Of a stretch of DNA of 47,384 bases, positions 41,165-47,384 are shown piece by piece (position 1 is the first letter of the stretch; every line of letters starts with the position of its first letter). Source of the stretch: an uncultured Pirellulaceae bacterium (GTDB lineage: Bacteria; Planctomycetota; Planctomycetia; Pirellulales; Pirellulaceae). The notes under the pieces are model-generated. The model was not told where the DNA came from. It saw only the letters and a program-made list of their open reading frames with translations, and did no database searches. Location: positions 1-47,384 of the forward strand of contig CALHPU010000105.1 of the NCBI GenBank assembly GCA_938036435.1. Reading direction: 5' to 3'. The translations under genes were made by a program, and so were the position numbers.

Positions 41165-41995
41165 CTAGAGGCCTTCGTCGTCGCCACCGCGACCTCCACG
41201 CCTGCCTCCGCCGGGAGGACCACCACCATCGCGACCGCCGCGCGCTCCAGCGTCTCTTCCACCACGGCCTCCGTCTCTGCCGCCACGCCCACCGCCGTCG
41301 CGACCGCCACGAAATCCACCGCGGTTTTCCTCAAACGCAAATGACTCGCCGAGCATTTTCTTGATTTTGTTTTGTTGCTCGGGAGTTAGCACTGACAGAA
41401 TTTCATTCTGTGCGTCCTCACGCGCTTTGGCGATTTGCTCCTCAAGTTTATCTTTTACTTCTTCTGCCTTTTCCTTGACCGCTTCGATCTGATCATCGGT
41501 GAGTCCCAGCTCCTCTTTGATTTTGCTGTTATTTAGCAGCCCTTGGGTGCCGCCGCGTTTGGCTTGCATTTGAAAGGTGAGTTCCGAAAGTCGAGACATC
41601 TGATGTGGAAGTAGAACCTCCTCTAACTTCTCATCAACGGACTCCATCTTTTCTTGAATCGCATCACGAATTTCTTCCATCAGCGCTTCGCGGTCGACGT
41701 CCGGTTCACGGAAACGTTCTCTCATTGCACCAAACGTTTCGCGAAAGACATCTCTCATATCGCCTTGAAGTTCGTCCAGCGCATCGACTTGCTCCTCGTC
41801 GAGTTCAAGTTCCTCGGCAACCCTAGAATCGCCCAGCAATGACATTGATGAATTCCCCATCATTCCACCAAAACCGCCGCCGGGGCCACCTCGGCCACCG
41901 CCCCGTTGGGCAGCGACTTCAGTCGTGGTCATTGCAACCAAAAGCATCGAGAACAGCGCGACAGTTACCGCCGCAAGAAGTCGTTTGAAGTTCAT
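41165..41995 (-). CDS. secreted Spy/CpxP-like protein with RGG-rich tail
   Basis: A 276-residue exported protein with a signal peptide (MNFKRLLAAVTVALFSMLLV, cleavage near EVAAQ). After a Gly/Arg patch, residues 55-215 are charged helices with repeated LTxxQ-like units (ELDEEQVDAL, LGLTDDQIEAVK, LTPEQQNKI), the hallmark of Spy/CpxP periplasmic chaperones and related planctomycete proteins. The last 50 residues are nearly pure Gly, Arg and Asp (RGGRDGG units), a low-complexity tail resembling RGG boxes and likely to bind nucleic acid or polyanions. A structural or stress-chaperone role in the envelope is inferred. It stands alone; the upstream gap contains a palindromic repeat. Confidence 0.8.
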   Translation of the reverse strand: MNFKRLLAAVTVALFSMLLVAMTTTEVAAQRGGGRGGPGGGFGGMMGNSSMSLLGDSRVAEELELDEEQVDALDELQGDMRDVFRETFGAMRERFREPDVDREALMEEIRDAIQEKMESVDEKLEEVLLPHQMSRLSELTFQMQAKRGGTQGLLNNSKIKEELGLTDDQIEAVKEKAEEVKDKLEEQIAKAREDAQNEILSVLTPEQQNKIKKMLGESFAFEENRGGFRGGRDGGGRGGRDGGRGGRDAGARGGRDGGGPPGGGRRGGRGGDDEGL

Positions 41996-42317
41996 TGTGA
42001 ATCCCTTTTGTGAAAGTCTGGTAACTGGCAGATAGGCTGTGTTTCGACCGATCGCCGAGCCAAAGTGAGCTAATACGGCTAGTGGTTTGTCAGGGATGGA
42101 AGTTAGAGTGTGTCATCGTAGCCGGAGTCGCCAGACTTCGGTTTTATACTGCTGAACTGAATTCTGGCGAATCCAGCTACCCTAAAATTAAAGGTTGACA
42201 GACCACTAGGCATTGAAACCTCAATGCCTGTCTTAGTCACGAAGAATCCACACCAACAGGACGGCCATAATTTGACTTTTCAATGGAAATTTGCGATGAA
42301 ATTTGCTTGAAACACGC
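41996..42317. other. intergenic region with composite palindrome
   Basis: About 320 bases between the second sulfatase (its 3' end) and the Spy-like gene. It contains the composite repeat at 42079-42209. The first 80 bases upstream of the Spy-like ATG should hold its promoter and ribosome site, but no strong boxes stand out. Confidence 0.55.
42079..42209. repeat. composite palindromic repeat, copy 3
   Basis: Outer arms CTAGTGGTTTGTCAG (42079-42093) and TTGACAGACCACTAG (42195-42209) pair at 13 of 15. The inner core 42118-42180 (63 bp) begins GTAGCCGGAGTCGCCAGACT and ends GAATTCTGGCGAATCCAGCT. The left inner arm resembles the 69-bp family, the right inner arm the GTAGTGGG family, linking both. 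Confidence 0.8.
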
Positions 42318-44135
42318 CTAATTCGCCACTTTGGTCAGTATCAGAGTGCTGAAATCGATCGATCTATCTCCCGGTATCGATCGCGTCTCCAACTTCAGAC
42401 GCTGCGGCCCTTCTTTCAGGGAAATCCGTCCGAGGCGAAAGGGTTTGAAGGCCTTCATCAGAGACTCCTTGCGAGGCAACCTGTCCTCCGCCCCTCCGAT
42501 GAGACCACTTTCGTTCGCGTGGTCGATTACCGCTGTCACCGAGCCAGCCCCCGCCGACAGAGACAGTTCAACTCCAATGTCAGACTTGTCGAGGCAATAA
42601 TAGACGTCAACTTCAAACTGACCCGCTTGAGAAACGTCGACTTCCCAGAAAATGTAGTCATCCAAATTGACCCAGTTGGTAAACCAAGAAGAATTCGGAT
42701 ACTTGTTTGAGCGTTTGATTTTCCCAACGGCGTTGGCATCGCGCGCCGGTAACTGAGTGTTCCGATGCGACCGATCACCGACGCGGAATGCTCCCTCTCC
42801 TGCACTTGTCTGTTTGAGGGCTAAATTTTCCGCCTCCGTTTTGTTCCTGAATCGTTTGAGCGCTTCGGCAAGGCGCTTTTTCTCTTCCCGATTCTCGACA
42901 GGCTCTTTCTGCTGCGGATCCGCCCGCAAATCAAACAATTGGCCGTTGGCGTCCAATCGGTATCGCGTGTCCCGCACGCTGTAACGATCATTCCAATGTG
43001 AAAAAATCTCTCGGTCGTATTTCGGCAGCGACTCCGCTTTTGATTCAGGCGCACCTGTCAACAACGGCACCAGTGATACGCCGTCGATGGACTGCGAAGG
43101 CAAACCCACCGAACATAATTCGGCCAAGGTTGGCAATAAATCGATGGCGCCGGCAATCGTCGTAACGGTTCGGCCGGCAGCCACCGAAGTCGGCCAGCGC
43201 ACAAACAGAGGCGACCTTACACCGCCTTCGTCAACGGAGCCTTTGCGCCCCTTGAGCCCGGCGTTGAAGCGTTTCCCGTTGGGGCCATTGTCACAAAAGT
43301 AAACCACAATCGTGTTGTCTTGGATCTTTAGGCGTTCAAGTTTCTCTAGAACGCGCCCCACATTCTCGTCAAGGTTCTCGCACATCGCCAAAGCTGCTCT
43401 GGCGTGCAAGACTTCATCGGCAGATAGTCCTTCCGGGAGTTGCTTCAGATCCTTATCCGCGAATCGCTGCCAGAAACGATCCGGCACTTGCATGGGCGAA
43501 TGGGGAGTGTTGAAAGGCAGATACACAAAAAACGGTTTCGACTCTCGCGCACTGTCTTCAATGAACTTAATCGCATGATTGGTCAGATCATCGGCGAGAA
43601 AGCCTTCGCCTTGGACGATCGTATTATTATGGTCAAGCGGCGGCGAAAAATAGTGGCCCCAGTGACCGCTACAGAAACCATAGAATTCGTCAAATCCACG
43701 ACAGACCGGATGCCACGGAGGTTGCATGCCATTGTGCCACTTTCCAAATGCGGCCGTCCTGTAGCCCGCGTCACAGAAAGCATCTGCGATCGTTTTTACT
43801 TCAAGCGACAATCGTTCACCGCCGCTTGAAACGCCAGATACGCCATCGCGCAGATGATATCGCCCTGTTAAAAACTCCGCACGCGTCGGAGAGCAAACCG
43901 GGCAGACATAAAAGTTCTGAAAAAACGTGCCGTCTCGGGCAAGTGAATCAATGTTCGGTGTCGCGATATCGTTGTTGCCGCAGTGGCTGAAGTCGCCAAA
44001 CCCTTGGTCGTCCGACAACATCACAATGACGTTTGGACGATCTGCGGCAAGAGTTTCTGCGGCCGCCAGAACCGCCAGTATCGTTAGCCAAACGCAGCCA
44101 AGTCGTTTCGTTGCAAAAAACCGACCGAAAAACAT
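42318..44135 (-). CDS. secreted sulfatase with C-terminal beta-rich domain
   Basis: A 605-residue exported sulfatase. Signal peptide residues 1-31 end in LAADRP. The formylglycine motif is CSPTR with Cys 81; metal ligands are D42-D43 (SDDQG) and D282-N283 (CDNG); GKWH (131-134) and H212 (NTPHSP) complete the active site. After residue 450 an extra domain begins: YIFWEVDVSQAGQFEVDVYY is a typical strand-rich start of carbohydrate-binding or jelly-roll modules attached to planctomycete sulfatases. It probably desulfates a polysaccharide in the periplasm or outside. It follows the LarA-like gene after only 11 bases, with AAGGA overlapping that gene's stop, so they are co-expressed. Substrate is unknown. 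Confidence 0.92.
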   Translation of the reverse strand: MFFGRFFATKRLGCVWLTILAVLAAAETLAADRPNVIVMLSDDQGFGDFSHCGNNDIATPNIDSLARDGTFFQNFYVCPVCSPTRAEFLTGRYHLRDGVSGVSSGGERLSLEVKTIADAFCDAGYRTAAFGKWHNGMQPPWHPVCRGFDEFYGFCSGHWGHYFSPPLDHNNTIVQGEGFLADDLTNHAIKFIEDSARESKPFFVYLPFNTPHSPMQVPDRFWQRFADKDLKQLPEGLSADEVLHARAALAMCENLDENVGRVLEKLERLKIQDNTIVVYFCDNGPNGKRFNAGLKGRKGSVDEGGVRSPLFVRWPTSVAAGRTVTTIAGAIDLLPTLAELCSVGLPSQSIDGVSLVPLLTGAPESKAESLPKYDREIFSHWNDRYSVRDTRYRLDANGQLFDLRADPQQKEPVENREEKKRLAEALKRFRNKTEAENLALKQTSAGEGAFRVGDRSHRNTQLPARDANAVGKIKRSNKYPNSSWFTNWVNLDDYIFWEVDVSQAGQFEVDVYYCLDKSDIGVELSLSAGAGSVTAVIDHANESGLIGGAEDRLPRKESLMKAFKPFRLGRISLKEGPQRLKLETRSIPGDRSIDFSTLILTKVAN

Positions 44136-44146
44136 AGAAAGTTTCC

Positions 44147-45340
44147 TTACTGCGAAGCTTGGTGAGACCTTAGGTTTACCCGATGAGCGTCACGTAGCAG
44201 AACGCCTTTGGTAGCCTTTTGAGCGATCCGATAAACGTCATTCTCACTACTGACATAACCGATCCCCAATTCCTCAATTGAAGATTGAGGCAAACTGGAA
44301 TGAAGAAAGACAGGTCGCTCTGCGGTGATCGATGCTATTGATTTAAGTTGTCTCGAAAGCTCGTCCGTTCCAGTTTCGTCGAACTGGCGTTGAAGAGCTT
44401 GGCACGTATCAGGATCTGGCGTTTGACCAATCTCGGACCAAACGACAATCGGTCCGTCACCGTCGACGGCAGCTGCCGCGGTAATTACGGCGCTGGCAAA
44501 GTCATCCCACGTTTGCTCGCGCCCCGGCTCTTCAATCGTAACGATCACAATGTCGGCATTTTGTATCGGCTCGATCGTCCATTGCTGATTTGCTAAATCC
44601 TTCGCTGTGCTGATCACTTTACCGCGCTGCCCCGAGACCGCCTGAGAGACTCCTCCTCCGGGCGAGAACACAAGTTGCAAAGTGAAGAAACAACCAAGAT
44701 TGTCATTGGCCAGCTGGATCTCTTCGGCGCGTTGCTGGAAACTGTTCGCCCGCGCGCGAAAGGGCTCGGCGCGATCAACCGACCCAAAATCCGGATAGAT
44801 CGTGTCATGGCCTTCGGAAATATTCCCAGAGGTTGGACTGCCAATGGGAAACACGACATCAGCGTCCACTAATCTTCGGTTGACATGAACAGCATCCCCG
44901 GCCTCGTTAGCGGCGAGATATGCCAATCCAAAAGTATTACTCTGGTCATGCACTTGGCAGCTCAGCGATTGATTGCCGATGGTCACTTGAACTATCGCCG
45001 GTGGCTCACCATTAGCCGTCTCCGCTTCGGTCTGAATCAATTGCTCAGGCGAAATCCCAAACTGCTTGGCCATCACTGGAGCAACCACCAACAAGACGTC
45101 CTCGAGCAATACTCCCTCTCGTTTAAAGTAATCCAAGACAACGCCGACCACTTCGACTGGCCGAGGCAGATTGGATTGGAGCACGATGGCAACGGTGTCT
45201 CCGGGAAAAACCCACTCGTTGACGGCGGGATAATCCAGCGGCCGGTCTAGCGCCGACACGATGACTTCAGCCAAAGGCTCACCTCCGTCACGGCAAATTG
45301 ATTGAGGTTCAGATATACACTCGGGGAGTTTGTCCAACAT
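44147..45340 (-). CDS. LarA-like (DUF2088) protein, probably without nickel-cofactor chemistry
   Basis: A 397-residue cytoplasmic protein whose first 130 residues resemble the DUF2088 lactate racemase N-domain: NEWVFPGDTVAIVLQSNLPR matches the family's D.VAIVV.D.TRP strand-loop, and VVGVVLDYFKREGVLLEDVL its next helix. In true LarA the following segment reads ATGTHR; here it is VAPVMAKQF, so the His expected to act is missing. The middle contains FPIGSPTSGNISEGHDTIYP and FFTLQLVFSPGGGVSQAV, fitting the domain's second half. I start at ATG 45340; the GTG before it adds one residue. It is followed by the sulfatase after 11 bases, which points to a sugar-acid or glycan context. Function is unknown. 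Confidence 0.65.
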   Translation of the reverse strand: MLDKLPECISEPQSICRDGGEPLAEVIVSALDRPLDYPAVNEWVFPGDTVAIVLQSNLPRPVEVVGVVLDYFKREGVLLEDVLLVVAPVMAKQFGISPEQLIQTEAETANGEPPAIVQVTIGNQSLSCQVHDQSNTFGLAYLAANEAGDAVHVNRRLVDADVVFPIGSPTSGNISEGHDTIYPDFGSVDRAEPFRARANSFQQRAEEIQLANDNLGCFFTLQLVFSPGGGVSQAVSGQRGKVISTAKDLANQQWTIEPIQNADIVIVTIEEPGREQTWDDFASAVITAAAAVDGDGPIVVWSEIGQTPDPDTCQALQRQFDETGTDELSRQLKSIASITAERPVFLHSSLPQSSIEELGIGYVSSENDVYRIAQKATKGVLLRDAHRVNLRSHQASQ

Positions 45341-45387
45341 CACGGTTTCCCTCAGTCCTTAATCGGTTATAGCTTGAAGGTCAGCAT

Positions 45388-45681
45388 TTACTCATCCGCC
45401 GCTTGATCGGCGCCGTCAGAGCCAACAGAGCCAACAGAGCCATCATCGAGCGCAACAACATACACTTCATTGTCCAGCGTGACTTCGTCGCCGACAACCA
45501 GTTTCTTTTTGCGGCGCGTCTCTACTTGGTCGTTGACTAGCACTTCACCGGCTTGGATGATGCGTTTGGCTTGGCCTCCAGTGGCCACGCCGCAACCTTG
45601 CAGGAACTGATCCAGTTGAATCGTTACCGTATCCTGTCCGGATTGCGTGTCGGGTGAATCAGCTTTTTTTTCTTCGGCCAT
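45388..45681 (-). CDS. S4-domain RNA-binding protein
   Basis: A 97-residue small protein. TIQLDQFLQGCGVATGGQAKR and IIQAGEVLVNDQVETRRKKKL form an S4 RNA-binding domain (RluB/YaaA-like: LDQFL...G....GG.AK..I..G.V.VNG), between an acidic head and an acidic Asp/Gly/Ser tail. Such free S4 proteins bind structured RNA, often the ribosome. I start at ATG 45681 (MAEEKK), as the longer frame opens with TTG. It lies 47 bases upstream of the LarA-like gene and may share its transcript. Confidence 0.82.
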   Translation of the reverse strand: MAEEKKADSPDTQSGQDTVTIQLDQFLQGCGVATGGQAKRIIQAGEVLVNDQVETRRKKKLVVGDEVTLDNEVYVVALDDGSVGSVGSDGADQAADE

Positions 45682-45832
45682 CGATCTCAATCAGTTTGTT
45701 TGTGGGCCAGTTGAGTTGCTGACGGTGTAGGTTCAGAGAATTTTGGGGACGCTGCCAAACCGGCAGAAAGACGTTAAACTCTTCAGCCCATAACTTAACT
45801 TCCTTTTCAGATTAAATCAGCCCGGAACGAAG

Positions 45833-46675
45833 ATGGACCAGCGTTTTTTTTGCCTGCGGGGCTTCATGAAGTCCGGAACCAACTGGCTTGGTGGATTGCT
45901 AAACACCCACCATGACATTTCGGTCGTTGGCGAATTTCATTTTGAGCACGTCGTGGCGGAAATGAACAGGATGTTCAGAACCAATGTTCTGTACAGCGAA
46001 ATCCCCGACCTGCCAACCGAGACGCGGAACCGTTTTGATGCTCTGGTCAGGTCGACAATAGCTCAGGCCGCCGACCCCAACGCAGCCCTAATTGCCGACC
46101 GCACTCCGCACTCTATCGAACCAGTCACCTTGCGGGGAGTGCCTCATATCTCCATCATTCGAGATGGACGCGACGTATTGGTCAGTCGAGCATTTCACTT
46201 GTTCAACAATCCTCAGGCGCACCGTTTGTTCAAACGTCTGCCAGAGATGGCCAAGACGTGGGAACACTTTAAGGCCGACCCTTGGTTCTTTCAAAAGAAT
46301 CCTGATCAGTTGTTGTGTCATGAGGTAATGGTGCGTGAAAGCGGGATCGCATGGAACCGTCAAGTGATGGCCGACCAAACCGTCCAAGAGCGTCACCCGC
46401 AACTGCCCGTTGCGTTTGTGCGTTACGAAGACCTGCACGCCGACGTTCACAAAGAACGACGACGCCTGTTTGAGTTTCTGGAAGTTGATCCAGATGCCTG
46501 TGAGCAGATCGAGGGGGACCTTAGTCCCGGGTTTAAGAAAGAACGCCCGGATGAATTCAACCGCAAGGGTGCCGTCGGAGATTGGAGGTTGTACTTCACC
46601 GAAGATACAGCGAAGTGGTATGGAGACACCGCAGGTGAGGCGTTGGAACGACTCGGTTATGGCAAAGCGGCCTAG
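45833..46675 (+). CDS. PAPS-dependent sulfotransferase
   Basis: A 280-residue enzyme that transfers sulfate from PAPS to an acceptor, probably a polysaccharide or lipid. RGFMKSGTNWLGGLLNTH has the 5'-phosphosulfate loop (KSGTNWL, residues 13-19), and ISIIRDGRDVLVSRAFHL is the 3'-phosphate-binding region with R110, D111 and S118. VAFVRYEDLHAD is the later conserved strand and KGAVGDWRLYFTEDTAKWYG matches the family's C-terminal GxxGxW loop. No signal peptide; cytoplasmic. It is divergent from the S4/LarA/sulfatase run, so the locus has both sulfate-adding and sulfate-removing enzymes. Confidence 0.92.
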   Translation: MDQRFFCLRGFMKSGTNWLGGLLNTHHDISVVGEFHFEHVVAEMNRMFRTNVLYSEIPDLPTETRNRFDALVRSTIAQAADPNAALIADRTPHSIEPVTLRGVPHISIIRDGRDVLVSRAFHLFNNPQAHRLFKRLPEMAKTWEHFKADPWFFQKNPDQLLCHEVMVRESGIAWNRQVMADQTVQERHPQLPVAFVRYEDLHADVHKERRRLFEFLEVDPDACEQIEGDLSPGFKKERPDEFNRKGAVGDWRLYFTEDTAKWYGDTAGEALERLGYGKAA

Positions 46676-47384
46676 AATTGGAATCAAGAATGTTAGCCGT
46701 TTGGGGAATAGATCCAATTTTGCGTGGCGGAACCATGTCTGGGGCTAGTTCGGCTCAAACTAAACTTAACCGAGTAACGTTCTCGATCCGGATAGAAAGC
46801 TGATTTCAATAAAATCTTGAAAAAGGGCCCGATCCCTCTTGAGCGTTTGGCGTCTCTTCGTATACTCCCTGTCCTGTCGCAAACGAGGGTTTGACTCGGA
46901 ACGGACAAAGGGTGACTGCGACAGGCTTCACCGCCCAATTTTTGTCTTTCTTCACTATTCGAGTGTTGGACCTGTTGACGATAGTCGAACCGACTATAAA
47001 ATCTCGAATTCGATTTTGGGGCTGCTAATCCCATCTAAAATCGACCAACTGGCGTCTAGCGGTTGGAGATGTGAAGTTGACGGTGGTCGCGATTGCGGTA
47101 TTTTTGTGTCGCAATGTCGATCACCCTCAATTTTAGCTCGGATTCGTCCGAATAATTTGAGTCTGTCAGGCGGAAGAGCCTGATGAATGTTCTTTGACAA
47201 TTTAGTTGTAAATTAAGATGGCATCAGGATGTTTGATGCTGAGGATTTCTTCGCGGGGATCTGAGGCTGTAAACAAACATCCACGACTGTTTGGATGACA
47301 ACGGCACGCTTGGTGAGATTGATTCTTGAGGTTTCCTCAGGAGCCAATTGATCTGACGACTGAAGTCGCGTTGCAAGTGAAAGC
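46676..47384. other. right-end region, no firm gene
   Basis: Seven hundred bases at the window's right edge. A worn palindrome of the GTTAGCCGTTT family lies at 46692-46760. A plus-strand frame of about 114 codons (46839-47183) begins with TTG and shows no family feature. On the minus strand a frame is open from the edge to a TAA near 47217 (about 56 codons) and could be the 3' end of a gene lying outside; it is too short to judge. Confidence 0.3.
46692..46760. repeat. GTTAGCCGTTT palindrome, copy 2 (worn)
   Basis: GTTAGCCGTTTGGGGAATAG at the left and CTGGGGCTAGTTCGGCTCAA at the right. The arms correspond to those of 37143-37220, with several mismatches. It starts 16 bases after the sulfotransferase stop. 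Confidence 0.55.

Noticed and set aside
46839..47183. 114-codon plus-strand frame near the right edge
   Set aside because: TTG start, no family feature, high Ser/Arg/Cys content; more likely non-coding.

Overview
The window looks like a chromosomal segment of a planctomycete, most likely of the Pirellulaceae (Rhodopirellula-like) type. Supporting signs are roughly balanced base composition, two secreted sulfatases (one with a planctomycete-style C-terminal dockerin-like repeat), mostly short operons on both strands, and many short palindromic repeats between genes. I see no insertion sequence, CRISPR array, tRNA or rRNA. The taxonomic call is inference; no database was searched.

Layout. (1) 1-7546 is a surface-glycan block: a GT-B-like glycosyltransferase followed by galE on the minus strand, then a sulfatase and two more glycosyltransferases on the plus strand. 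(2) 7569-11403 holds an orphan TrkA, a secreted TPR protein and a methyltransferase. (3) 11760-15854 is a four-gene lipid-modification operon: DCC thiol protein, FAD oxidoreductase, DUF1365 protein and cyclopropane-fatty-acid-synthase-like methyltransferase. (4) 16155-25509 is mainly housekeeping: tsf, rpsB, a thioredoxin-TPR protein, cmk, a RadC-family protein, a methyltransferase, a YebC/YeeN protein and rsgA. (5) 25929-30334 carries a PAS-GAF-receiver signalling protein, a membrane metallophosphoesterase and a MATE exporter. (6) 30423-40835 is a nine-gene minus-strand operon for a type II secretion / type IV pilus-like machine, in the order ATPase (GspE), platform protein (GspF), pseudopilins G, H, I, J and K, a PilM-PilN fusion, and a PilO-like protein fused to a cadherin-like domain and a PilP/GspC-like domain. 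No secretin or prepilin peptidase lies in the window. (7) 41165-46675 has an RGG-rich Spy-like secreted protein, a second sulfatase, a LarA-like protein, an S4 RNA-binding protein and a sulfotransferase. Sulfatases and a sulfotransferase near glycan genes suggest handling of sulfated polysaccharides.

The strongest non-gene signal is a set of short palindromic repeats. One is a 69-bp element with two intergenic copies (23938-24006, 30350-30418) and a third copy lying in frame inside the start of the gspK-like gene (34905-34973), where it roughly doubles the prepilin leader. Other families (65 bp, about 63 bp, about 110 bp) are nested into mosaics at 20865-21350, 24105-24280 and 37081-37325; the last sits inside the secretion operon. 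A candidate small RNA, with a good promoter and a terminator but no gene, lies at about 40940-41062.

Start codons were re-chosen in several genes where the longest frame opens with TTG or GTG just before a better ATG. All identity counts were made by eye.
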